Source: JAJRAG01 sp050010535 (GTDB lineage: Archaea; Thermoplasmatota; Thermoplasmata; Methanomassiliicoccales; JACIVX01). Taken from it: a stretch of 50,087 bases of DNA. The stretch lies in contig JBEKKT010000010.1 of NCBI GenBank assembly GCA_050010535.1, forward strand, positions 1 through 50,087, given 5' to 3'. Made by a program: the position numbers and the translations under genes. The notes beneath the pieces were generated by a model. The model saw only the letters and a program-made list of their open reading frames with translations, made no database searches and was not told the DNA's origin. Below, piece by piece: positions 32,606-41,448 of the stretch (position 1 is its first letter; every line of letters begins with the position of its first letter).

Positions 32606-33635
32606 AGTCTCTGACATATTTGCGAGGCTTGAGGCTTCGAAGAAATCATATCTCAAGACTAAGCAAGCGGAGGAGGAGCCCGAGATCGTCGGACCCCACA
32701 TGGTCAAGCTTCCGCAGGGGGCTATCCCAGATTACATCAAGCTAACGAAGTTCCAAGAACTCTCCTGGCGAACGCTTGGAGGGTTCGTCAAGCTTAAGGC
32801 CAAACCGAACCCAAAGCTCGAGCAAAGTCTGCTTCAGGCTCACATGAAGATGCGGCCCGAGGAGTATGTTGCCTACGTCTGGATGGCGACCATACTCTTG
32901 GGGGCCATTGCGGCCGTCGTCGCCATTCTCCTGGGCGGCATAATACTGAGTTTCTTTCATGTAGACGCAGCGCTCGTTCTTGTAGGACTGGTGCTTATGG
33001 TGGCCGTGCCTCCGGTGCTGGCATACATGGTGCTGATATCGCAGCCGGCGTCTGTGGCGAAACGCAGAGGTAGGGACATTGACAAGAGGATCGGCGCTGC
33101 GATGAGCTTCATCTCCGCGATGGCATCTGCTGACGTCAACGTCGATGTCATCTTCAAGGAGCTTTCGAGACAGGAGATATATGGAGAGATCAAGAAAGAA
33201 GCGGAGTGGATAACAAGGGACACAGAACTCCTCGGCATCGACATACTGACGGCGATAAACAACGCGGCCCAGAGGACCCCGTCTTCGAGATTCCAGGAGT
33301 TTCTGCAGGGCGTGGTAACGACCTCCACCTCAGGCGGCCAGCTGAAGCCTTATTTCCTGCAGAAAGCGGAGCAATTCGAGAAAGAGGCGAAACTCGAGAT
33401 GCGCTCGGAGCTCGAGACACTTGGTCTAATGGCCGAGAGCTTCGTGACCGTTGTCGTCGCGTTCCCTCTGTTCCTTGTCGTCATCATGGCGATAATGGCG
33501 ATTGTCCCGGGAGGCGGAGGTTCATCGGACATGACGATCACTCTCCTCTATGCAGTTGTTGGACTGATGATCCCAATATCCCAGTTCGGATTCATCTTCT
33601 ACATATGGAACATAACCAAGGAGGCAAGTCTGTGA
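32595..33635 (+). CDS. TadC/GspF-type platform membrane protein (first copy)
   Basis: 346 residues, TTG start overlapping the ATPase stop by 11 nt. Four clear membrane helices: ATILLGAIAAVVAILLGGII, ALVLVGLVLMVAVPPVLAYM, FVTVVVAFPLFLVVIMAIMA, and a last one near LLYAVVGLMIPISQFGF. The cytoplasmic part between the second and third holds the T2SF/TadC helix bundle (KRIGAAMSFISAMASADVNV, EFLQGVVTTSTSGGQLKPYF). It forms the inner-membrane platform that transmits motor movement to the pilus. Short soluble N-terminal part rich in Lys and Glu. Paralogous to the next gene but strongly diverged. Confidence 0.85.
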   Translation: MSPEVSDIFARLEASKKSYLKTKQAEEEPEIVGPHMVKLPQGAIPDYIKLTKFQELSWRTLGGFVKLKAKPNPKLEQSLLQAHMKMRPEEYVAYVWMATILLGAIAAVVAILLGGIILSFFHVDAALVLVGLVLMVAVPPVLAYMVLISQPASVAKRRGRDIDKRIGAAMSFISAMASADVNVDVIFKELSRQEIYGEIKKEAEWITRDTELLGIDILTAINNAAQRTPSSRFQEFLQGVVTTSTSGGQLKPYFLQKAEQFEKEAKLEMRSELETLGLMAESFVTVVVAFPLFLVVIMAIMAIVPGGGGSSDMTITLLYAVVGLMIPISQFGFIFYIWNITKEASL

Positions 33636-33638
33636 GGG

Positions 33639-34589
33639 GTGGTCACGTTGGCTAAGAAGAAGAAAGACAAGAAGGAAGACAAGAAGGAAAAGATACTCGA
33701 TATGACGCAGCTGACGACCAAGAAGAGGGATTACGGTAGGACCATCCTGATCGTTGGCGTCATCGTAGCGGTCATCCTGTTCTTGATCGGCGCGATCGAT
33801 GCGATAGGAGGGTTAAAGACCGGCCTAAAGTGGATTGACTTCGTCGCCTTCGGACTTATGGCCATAAGTGGACCTTACGGTTTCTATGTGACCTACCGCC
33901 ACAAGAAGATAAAGGCTATAGAGTCGCGATTGCCCGATTTCCTCAGAGACGTGGCGGAGGCAGGACGCTTCGGGATGACCCTGGCGGAAGCGGTCAAGGT
34001 GGCATCGAGAGGGAGATACGGAAAACTCACTCCCGAGATAAGGAGAATGGCTGCCCAGATAGATTGGGGAGTGCCGGCGGCGGATGCGCTGCGTCTATTC
34101 GCCGAGAGGGTGAACACCCCTCTCGTCAACAGGATGATGGCGATCATCATAAAAGCGAACGATGCTGGTGGAAGCGTTGCTGACGTTCTGACTATGGTCG
34201 CCCACGACGCCAGGGAGACGATGCTCAACGAGAACGAGAGGAAGATCGCGATGTCGACCTACATGGTCGTCACATACATCGCGTTCATGGTGTTCATCGC
34301 AACGATCTTCATCCTGAACACGACCTTCCTGCCGAAGATGGCGCAAGCGGGCCAGCAGGTCGCCAAGGGCGCCGAGGCGGCCGGGATAACGAGCCTGCCG
34401 GCGACGATACAGACCAACGTCATCCCTCAGGTGCAGTTGATATTCGTGATCGCGGTCGTGATCCACGCCTTCGGTGACGGGATTCTCGCAGGGGTACTTC
34501 AAGATGGTAGGATCTCGAACGGGCTGAGACATAGCTTCATCATGCTGATAATCGGCTTCATCGGTACCAGAGTCATCGGAGGAGGATAG
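33639..34589 (+). CDS. TadC/GspF-type platform membrane protein (second copy)
   Basis: 316 residues, 3 nt after the first TadC-like gene. Lysine-rich start (KKKKDKKEDKKEK), then two helices (ILIVGVIVAVILFLIGAIDA; WIDFVAFGLMAISGPYGFYV). The conserved T2SF bundle follows (RLPDFLRDVAEAGRFGMTLA, LVNRMMAIIIKANDAGGSVA), and two or three helices end it (MVVTYIAFMVFIATIFIL and others). The pattern LPDFL...AGR.G.....V is characteristic of archaeal TadC-like proteins. Presumably paired with one of the two ATPases; which one cannot be told from the sequence. Confidence 0.85.
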   Translation: MVTLAKKKKDKKEDKKEKILDMTQLTTKKRDYGRTILIVGVIVAVILFLIGAIDAIGGLKTGLKWIDFVAFGLMAISGPYGFYVTYRHKKIKAIESRLPDFLRDVAEAGRFGMTLAEAVKVASRGRYGKLTPEIRRMAAQIDWGVPAADALRLFAERVNTPLVNRMMAIIIKANDAGGSVADVLTMVAHDARETMLNENERKIAMSTYMVVTYIAFMVFIATIFILNTTFLPKMAQAGQQVAKGAEAAGITSLPATIQTNVIPQVQLIFVIAVVIHAFGDGILAGVLQDGRISNGLRHSFIMLIIGFIGTRVIGGG

Positions 34590-34592
34590 AAC

Positions 34593-36278
34593 TTGACAGA
34601 GGCCGCAGGACCGGAACCTGTCCCCGAAGAGAAGACTGACGAGTTGAAGGAGAATAAGTCGCGGGGCGGGCTGTCAGCGAAGTATCTCTCACTCTTGTTC
34701 AAGCTGAAAAGCAAGCCGATGAAGGTCATGATTCCCACGACCGTCGACAAAGGACCCATCGACGTTATTACAGAGATACCGAAGATATCTGATCCCGGAG
34801 TCGACGAGGTGGAGATATCGAAGATCATCGATCCCTACTCGTTCGTTCGGATAAAGTATGACAACATCGGAGGCGAGTACCTATATGAGGTCATCGAACC
34901 GCCGCTTTCAGAGGACGAGCGCAACCTTCTGGAACTCTTGAAGAACGCCCTAATTATGACGCTCAACATAACCGAAGTCGAGTCGACGCAAGAGAAGGAG
35001 AGGATCCTCAACAAGGCGACCGATTCCCTCATGAGGACATTCGGGGTAACGCTCCATCCGGTCTCGAAAGACAGGATAGTCTACTATCTCCGAAGGGATT
35101 TCATCGGATATGGCGTGATAGATGTCATGATGACAGACACGAACGTCGAGGACTGCTCTTGCGATGGTGTCGCGATCCCTCTTTACATATACCACAGAAA
35201 GTACGGATCGATCAGGTCGAACATCAAGTTTGACAAAGAGGTCGAGCTGGATGCGTTCGTTGTCTGGTTGGCGCAGAAGTGCGGCAAGCACATCTCTGTT
35301 GCAGACCCGCTCCTTGACGCCACGATACCAGACGGCTCGAGACTTAATGCAACTCTTGGGAAGTATGTGACGAAGAGGGGGTCGTCCTTCACTATCAGAC
35401 GCTTCAAAGAGAACCCTTTTACCCCTATCGACCTGCTCAAGTTCAAGACGATGAGCACCGACATGATGGCCTATCTATGGATTGCCACCGAGTATGGCAG
35501 TTCGATGCTCGTCTGCGGAGGCACCGCAAGCGGCAAGACGACGACCCTGAACGCCGTGCTTCTGTTTATTCCCCCTCAGATGAAGATCGTCAGCATCGAG
35601 GACACGAGGGAGCTCAACCTGCCTCATGAGAACTGGATCCCTTCGTTGACAAGAGAAGGGTTCGGCGGCAGGACTGGCAGCAGAACTGGCACAATCGACA
35701 TGTTCGAACTGCTGACCACCGCTCTGAGGCAGAGGCCTCAATACCTGATGGTCGGTGAGGTCAGAGGCAAGGAAGCGTACGTTGTCTTCCAAGCGATGGC
35801 TACCGGCAAGACAGCTTACTCCACCTTCCACGCAGAGGACGTCCAGGCGATGGTCCACAGGATGGAGAACGACCCGATCAATCTCCCGAGGGCTCTGATG
35901 ACAGCACTCGACATCGTGCTCCTTCAAGCGCAAGTGAAGGTAGGCACGAAGATGACGAGGAGGGTCAAGTCCCTGACCGAGATCGTCGGCATGGACCCTG
36001 AAACAGGAGAACTCATCACGAACGCCGTCCACACGTGGAACCCCGCGGACGACACGTTCAACTTCAGCGGACACTCCTATGTGTACGAGAAGGTCAGGAC
36101 GATAAGGAACTGGTCCCCGAGAGAGATGGAGCGCGAGGTGAAAAGAAGGGTCGACATCCTCGAGTACATGAAGAAGATAGGTGTAGACAACTACCGGCAG
36201 GTCGCGAACATCATCTCGGCATACTACAAGGATCCCGAGAGGACTGTCAAGGAAATACGAGAGAAGATGACCGAGTGA
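34593..36278 (+). CDS. Type IV pilus/archaellum-type secretion ATPase (second copy)
   Basis: 561 residues, TTG start, 3 nt behind the second TadC-like gene. Same motif order as the first copy: Walker A GGTASGKTTTLNAV, Asp-box VSIEDTRELNLPHENW, Walker B QYLMVGEVRGKEAYV, and His-box TAYSTFHAEDV. Catalytic motifs intact, so both ATPases should be active. Diverged from the first copy mainly in the N-terminal third. It closes a five-gene operon (pilin, ATPase, platform, platform, ATPase). It may power a second filament or work with the first as a hetero-oligomer. Confidence 0.9.
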   Translation: MTEAAGPEPVPEEKTDELKENKSRGGLSAKYLSLLFKLKSKPMKVMIPTTVDKGPIDVITEIPKISDPGVDEVEISKIIDPYSFVRIKYDNIGGEYLYEVIEPPLSEDERNLLELLKNALIMTLNITEVESTQEKERILNKATDSLMRTFGVTLHPVSKDRIVYYLRRDFIGYGVIDVMMTDTNVEDCSCDGVAIPLYIYHRKYGSIRSNIKFDKEVELDAFVVWLAQKCGKHISVADPLLDATIPDGSRLNATLGKYVTKRGSSFTIRRFKENPFTPIDLLKFKTMSTDMMAYLWIATEYGSSMLVCGGTASGKTTTLNAVLLFIPPQMKIVSIEDTRELNLPHENWIPSLTREGFGGRTGSRTGTIDMFELLTTALRQRPQYLMVGEVRGKEAYVVFQAMATGKTAYSTFHAEDVQAMVHRMENDPINLPRALMTALDIVLLQAQVKVGTKMTRRVKSLTEIVGMDPETGELITNAVHTWNPADDTFNFSGHSYVYEKVRTIRNWSPREMEREVKRRVDILEYMKKIGVDNYRQVANIISAYYKDPERTVKEIREKMTE

Positions 36279-36435
36279 TCGGGGCATTCTCTTCCTTTTG
36301 CTTTTGATGCTACACAGGCTGTCGCTTCTCATTCTGTCCCTCCGGATCTACGTTTCTGTATCGTCAGCCTAGGCTTTTCGACGAGATCCATGCTAAAATA
36401 GGCTCGGATCGACAGACGATTTCATGAAAGCACGA

Positions 36436-36478
36436 AGGAATAAAACAAAGAAAAGAAGAAAGAGAGAAATGGTTTGTC
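36436..36478 (-). terminator. Pyrimidine-rich terminator of the CARDB surface-protein gene
   Basis: Minus-strand reading GACAAACCATTTCTCTC then TTTCTTCTTTTCTTTGTTTT, directly after the stop codon at 36480. The CAAACC-WTTTC-Y pattern repeats at 5726, 8004, 10789 and 14289. Confidence 0.65.
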
Positions 36479-36479
36479 T

Positions 36480-39400
36480 CTATGGCGACTTCGGTTCGTT
36501 ACCCTGGGGTGATTCTCCCTCTGGGGGTGCTCCCCGCTGCTCTGGAGGCATCTCTTCCGCAGGCGCCTCTTCGGCCTTCTTGAGGACCTTCTTCTCCACT
36601 GGCCGCTTGACGATCCTCCTAAGCCTCGGCTTCCCTTCCTCCTCGGCCTCTTCCTTCGGGACCTCCTTCGGAGCTTCGAAGACAGTGCCGCACTTGTGGC
36701 AAACCTTCGCGCCTCTCGGGTTCAGCGTGCCGCAAACCGGGCAGGCGAATGCGCCCAGCTTCCTGCGCTCCTCCTCCTGAGACAGCCACTTCTCGAAGGT
36801 CACGTAGGTGGGCTGCTTCTTCCACCAGTCAGCGAACTTCGCCTCCGAGTACTTCTTCCCGAGAACGTCCTTGGCCTGCTCCCTGTACCCGTCCACGAAC
36901 TGCTGGTACTGCTCCCTCATCTTCTTCATGTACTCGTCTTCTTCCTCAGGGATCGGACCGGTGATGAACTTCGCACCGCACTCCGGGCACTCGGTCGAGC
37001 TCGCAGGTATCCAGGCGCCGCACTCGCTGCACTTCGCCGTTCCTACCTCGAACTCCACGCCGCACTTCGGGCAGCGCTTCGACGACTCAGGTATTAGCGC
37101 ACCGCACTCACCGCACTCGACCATCTTTCCCAGTCCATATTTGTAGAGGTAGACCGAGAAGAAAATGATGATCGCAGCCACAATTACGATGATTATGGCG
37201 TATATCCACCAGTCAGTCGGGGCCTCGACGAATCCTTTCTTCACCGTTATGTCCGCGGAGTTGCTGAAGGTTTGGTTGCCGATCTGGACTGTCACCCCAA
37301 TCTTGTAATTGCCTTCCTCTCCAAGTGGTATGTACTTCGAGGTCTGGAAGTTGCCTGATGCTCCTGTAATGGTCGTCGCGTTCGACCCTTTGACATTCCC
37401 AGACGAATCCACTAGGCTGACCCAGATGGATTTACCGGCGAGAGGTTCACCGCTGATTCTGTTGGTTATGGTACCGCTGACCGAAATATCAGTGCCGGCA
37501 TCGTAATTGTACACGCCACCCAGGTCGACCACTATTATTGGGCTAGGCACTTTGATCTGGAAGGATGCCACAACTTCATCATTGCCATAGTTACTTTCCG
37601 CGATCAGTCCGAGCTGATTTACCTTCACCGTCAGGTTGAACTGGCCGAAACTGGTCGCATTGACCACCCAAGTCAGGTTCGCATCGACGGTCGCGTTTGC
37701 CGCAATGTCCTTCGTGACAACTCCAAGGTACATCATAAGGCCCTCGGAATCAGTAATGTAGAAGGCCGCCGAAACGCCCGTCACAGATGTCCAGCCATCG
37801 TTCTTGACCTTGGCACCTATCACCACGGATTCACCGACGGCTGCTTGCTGAGTCACGTGCCCGCCAGAGGTCACTTCGATACCATCTGGGAACATCAGAT
37901 CTGCGCGTCTTTCTACAACGACAATCGAACTCGTGCCGACATTGTTGGTGTAGTTTGTCTCCAGGATCAGACGGTTCGGATTGACTTCGGCCGATATCGT
38001 CCTAGTCTGGATCTTCTGACCAAAATCAACCGATGCGTCCCACACACCAGTGGCCACCACGGTTTGTCCTGGGTTGATCTGAGATACGGTCACCTCATCG
38101 ACCAAAATCCCAGTACCAACAGCTCCAAGCCAGAACCGCACTACCGCGTTCGATGCAGCCGTCTCTCCAATGTTGCTCACGCTCGCGTCCATCATGACTT
38201 GAGTGGTAACATTCACTGGGCTAGCTGGCCTGAACACAATTGTTAGGACCACTAAATCAGCGGGCAGCCTTACGGCGTTCTGAATCGTCAGCGTCAAGAT
38301 AACGTCACTACGAACCAACGGTACCGAGTACGGGTCTAGGGAGACCGTCGTGTATCCTTCGGTGCTGTACGGTGTGCCATTGAACCAGTAGGTCGCGTTC
38401 AACCTATAGCTTCCAAGGTAAACCGTCGATGACGCCGTAATCTGGTCACACAAGGAACGGAACAGGATCTTTCCGTTCGAACCGGAGATGCCACTAGCAT
38501 ACGTCGTTTCGTTCATGTAGTGCTCAAGGTTGACGTAGGTTCCTGGCAGTGGGGCATTCCTGCCGTCGACAACGGTCACGATTATCCATCTGTAGTGATA
38601 GATCACCGCTCCGTCGACAGGTGAGAGCGAAGGTATGGCAACGCTCGTTAGATACGCCTTTGCATGCCCTCCGAACGAGGACCAAGCCTGCGTGAATGTC
38701 GTGTTCGATGCATTCATCACGAGGCTCGATGTGATCGGAGCGACCAAATCGCATTGCACGGTAGAAGACTCGATGCCAATGTTCGACTTGTCATCAGCAA
38801 TGACTGTGACAACCGCATTTATGTTAGAGGCGTTCTTCACCACTAGAGAGGCGTTGTCGAACAGATAAAGTCTCAAGGCCAAATTGGATGTTATCACGGC
38901 GTGGTCCAGAATCAGTGTACCGCGATCCTGAACAAGAATCTGGAATTGGTTCGCGGATGTCTGCACGAGATTCAAGGTCACATTGTAAACAATCAGAGTG
39001 CCGCTGTCTTTCACGACGATATTTGCGCCCCATATGAAGGGGTCCCCTACTATTCGGACAGTTCTGGTGTCATTCACTACGAAATCTAAATTGTTCGTCG
39101 TGAGCTTGACGGTGATTTCAGTGGATGCCAGGTTGTTTGAATAGTCGTATTCTCTTATGATCTGCAGTCTATTGACATAGACGAATATCGAGTAGTGGCC
39201 TATCTGTAAGGGGGTCCAACTAAAACTCGTTTTGTTCGACCCTCCAATCGGCACATTGACCGTTGTTGATCCTAGCAACTGTCCTCCGCTCATCGGATTG
39301 CCCACGAAGAACTCGACGGTAGCGCCCATCGCATTCGCTCTTCCAAGAGTATTATGGATCGTCGCGTTCGCGAACATCTGAGCACCAGTATAGCCAGGTT

Positions 39401-41216
39401 GAGGTTCGACCACGATGTCTCCGGATGCTATCGAGAGCTCTGCAATATTGGCAAGAACATTGACTTGAATCGATAGGACGTTGTTGGCCTTGTTCTTCTC
39501 GACTATCTTGTCAAGCGGATCTACCTTCACAGTCACTGTGTGTACTCCAGATCTTGTATTCATCCATGTCACGATGGCCTGCATCGTAGTACCAGCAGCA
39601 AACAACGGGATTGTCACGTTGGAGATTATCGTGAGACTTCCACCGAAGAAGTCGGTGAAAGTCACCAAGACCCCAGTCGCAGCTGTCAAACCCGCGTTCG
39701 TAACGGTCGCGTTCAGCGTCACCGTGTCGTTCTCGTAAACGACCGTCGGCAAAGCCGTGAGAGAAACTGCGACCAGGTCTGGTTTGTCTAACACTAGATT
39801 TGACAACGTGACCAATACAGCCGTTGTCTGATCTGTCTCGTTGAGTGCTGGGTAAACCGCGAAGTCCACACCGGTCGCATAGTAGTACATTACGCCCGTG
39901 ACGTTTCTGTATGTGACGTTAAGATCATAGCCTCCCAGAACCTCGGAGTTTGGCATCGTGGACGTGTTTACAATTTCCCAGAACAGGGGGATCATTGCGG
40001 AGCCATATGGATCGGTCCGCTTGTAGCTCGTAGCATTCTTGCCAAGGTATTTAAGAATCTCGGCCGGGGGCGTGTTGAGGACTCCTGACGGAGTATAGTA
40101 GTAGGCATTAGCACCTGTGCCTGAGACCGTCGCGTTAACCCAGGCTCCCTGTACTGGCAATGCCTGAGAGTCAACAGCTTTGAAGTCCATCCACCTGTAG
40201 ATATAGATGTTTGACTTGCCCAATGTAGTGTATGCTGGGTAGCGGTCGTAAGATGGAGATGGTACTTGAGACATGTCTACGTATACACCGTAGAGGTATG
40301 CGGTCGAACCACCGAGAGCCACCAATTGGTTGTGTTTGAGATTATCGTTCGAGAAGTCCACTCCTATGTACGAATTTACGACGGTCATCTGAGTCGAATT
40401 GGACAGTGTTAAGTTCCGGTAGGTCGGAAGCGTCATCTTGAAAGCCCCGCCAGTCCTCATCAGAGTGTAGGTCACGACCCGTCTGTCTCTGTTGTCAGAT
40501 GCGAAGCTGTATTTGTGACTGTACATTTGAGGTAAAGGCGCACTCGAGTTCTCATACAAGCCCTCGATCTTCGAGTCGTAGACAAAGACATGACTGGAGA
40601 CGAACAGCATCACCGGGGAATTGTCGAACGCATCCACCTGGAAATACGACTGGTTGCAGAATTTCACAATGTCGGTCGGATTCTGTCCGGTGACGGTCGC
40701 ATTCCACATCGTGAGGTTCGACTGATCGACAACCATGTGGCCAGGGAACTTCAACGTGGAATTCCTGACCTCCATTGAACTTCCGTTCCTCACAATGACG
40801 CCAAGGCTTGGGAAATCGCACAGCTGATCCAGGTGGGTGGTCAGCACCGAATTCTTGAGGACAAGCCTGCCGCCGTTCTCGACGACCAGAGTGTAGACAT
40901 GATCATCGGACGTCCCAGGTTTTCGATCAGGACCGGTATCCTGAGTGAAGCTCAGTCCTCCGTTTATGACAGTTACGACCCCGCCTGCGCGGATCGTAAG
41001 GTTTCCGTCCATGTACTCTGTTCGATTGGTTATGGTCCAATTCGAGATAGCGTAATCAGATCCGATTATCTTGTCACCGTTCGCGTACTCCGATGGCAGC
41101 AATGCCTGGCCGACGCCTGGAACTACCAGCACGATAAGGCCGGCAAATGAGGAGAATATTATGCTCCATACGATCAGAAAGCTAGCTGCTTTGCTCGCTA
41201 GAAGACTCAATCTCAT
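36480..41216 (-). CDS. Giant CARDB surface protein with C-terminal membrane helix and cytoplasmic zinc ribbons
   Basis: 1578 residues. N-terminal hydrophobic segment (SFLIVWSIIFSSFAGLIVLV) serves as signal or anchor; GGTGG lies before the ATG. A beta-helix-like repeated part (many LTVRNSTLK-type turns) is followed by at least five CARDB-type beta-sandwich repeats (VTLNATVTNAG, MMDASVSNIGETAASNAVVR, VIGAKVKNDGWTSVTGVSAA). A late domain (SGTITNRISGEPLAGKSIWV) comes before the membrane helix (IIIVIVAAIIIFFSVYLYKY). The cytoplasmic tail of about 215 residues carries zinc ribbons (CGECG...CPKCG, CSECG...CPECG, CPVCG...CHKCG) and a Lys/Glu-rich end. A large extracellular adhesin or signal sensor linked to inner metal-binding modules. 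Such a pairing is unusual. Confidence 0.8.
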   Translation of the reverse strand: MRLSLLASKAASFLIVWSIIFSSFAGLIVLVVPGVGQALLPSEYANGDKIIGSDYAISNWTITNRTEYMDGNLTIRAGGVVTVINGGLSFTQDTGPDRKPGTSDDHVYTLVVENGGRLVLKNSVLTTHLDQLCDFPSLGVIVRNGSSMEVRNSTLKFPGHMVVDQSNLTMWNATVTGQNPTDIVKFCNQSYFQVDAFDNSPVMLFVSSHVFVYDSKIEGLYENSSAPLPQMYSHKYSFASDNRDRRVVTYTLMRTGGAFKMTLPTYRNLTLSNSTQMTVVNSYIGVDFSNDNLKHNQLVALGGSTAYLYGVYVDMSQVPSPSYDRYPAYTTLGKSNIYIYRWMDFKAVDSQALPVQGAWVNATVSGTGANAYYYTPSGVLNTPPAEILKYLGKNATSYKRTDPYGSAMIPLFWEIVNTSTMPNSEVLGGYDLNVTYRNVTGVMYYYATGVDFAVYPALNETDQTTAVLVTLSNLVLDKPDLVAVSLTALPTVVYENDTVTLNATVTNAGLTAATGVLVTFTDFFGGSLTIISNVTIPLFAAGTTMQAIVTWMNTRSGVHTVTVKVDPLDKIVEKNKANNVLSIQVNVLANIAELSIASGDIVVEPQPGYTGAQMFANATIHNTLGRANAMGATVEFFVGNPMSGGQLLGSTTVNVPIGGSNKTSFSWTPLQIGHYSIFVYVNRLQIIREYDYSNNLASTEITVKLTTNNLDFVVNDTRTVRIVGDPFIWGANIVVKDSGTLIVYNVTLNLVQTSANQFQILVQDRGTLILDHAVITSNLALRLYLFDNASLVVKNASNINAVVTVIADDKSNIGIESSTVQCDLVAPITSSLVMNASNTTFTQAWSSFGGHAKAYLTSVAIPSLSPVDGAVIYHYRWIIVTVVDGRNAPLPGTYVNLEHYMNETTYASGISGSNGKILFRSLCDQITASSTVYLGSYRLNATYWFNGTPYSTEGYTTVSLDPYSVPLVRSDVILTLTIQNAVRLPADLVVLTIVFRPASPVNVTTQVMMDASVSNIGETAASNAVVRFWLGAVGTGILVDEVTVSQINPGQTVVATGVWDASVDFGQKIQTRTISAEVNPNRLILETNYTNNVGTSSIVVVERRADLMFPDGIEVTSGGHVTQQAAVGESVVIGAKVKNDGWTSVTGVSAAFYITDSEGLMMYLGVVTKDIAANATVDANLTWVVNATSFGQFNLTVKVNQLGLIAESNYGNDEVVASFQIKVPSPIIVVDLGGVYNYDAGTDISVSGTITNRISGEPLAGKSIWVSLVDSSGNVKGSNATTITGASGNFQTSKYIPLGEEGNYKIGVTVQIGNQTFSNSADITVKKGFVEAPTDWWIYAIIIVIVAAIIIFFSVYLYKYGLGKMVECGECGALIPESSKRCPKCGVEFEVGTAKCSECGAWIPASSTECPECGAKFITGPIPEEEDEYMKKMREQYQQFVDGYREQAKDVLGKKYSEAKFADWWKKQPTYVTFEKWLSQEEERRKLGAFACPVCGTLNPRGAKVCHKCGTVFEAPKEVPKEEAEEEGKPRLRRIVKRPVEKKVLKKAEEAPAEEMPPEQRGAPPEGESPQGNEPKSP

Positions 41217-41232
41217 TATCCCACCTGGTTCA

Positions 41233-41271
41233 TTTCCTGCCAGGAAAGTAGCAACATAACATTATAAATAC
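41233..41271 (-). promoter_or_regulatory. TATA-like box and perfect 7-1-7 palindrome for the CARDB surface-protein gene
   Basis: On the minus strand TATTTATAAT (41261-41271) is followed 14 nt later by TTTCCTG-C-CAGGAAA (41233-41247), a perfect palindrome between the TATA box and the ATG at 41216. The geometry is close to that at 26942-26978, but the sequence differs. Confidence 0.55.
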
Positions 41272-41448
41272 ATATCTTCGCTCGTAATGTAATCTGATAA
41301 TAGGACATGCCATTACTACATACTAAGCCCGGTTTTCCGAGGCGAATTATGCTGGTATTCAATTGGATCGGCCGAATAGAGAGTCTCTCAAACAGGGCAC
41401 GAATTGATGAGCGATATCAAAGGACTAGCAGAAGGAAGGGGTCTGCCC

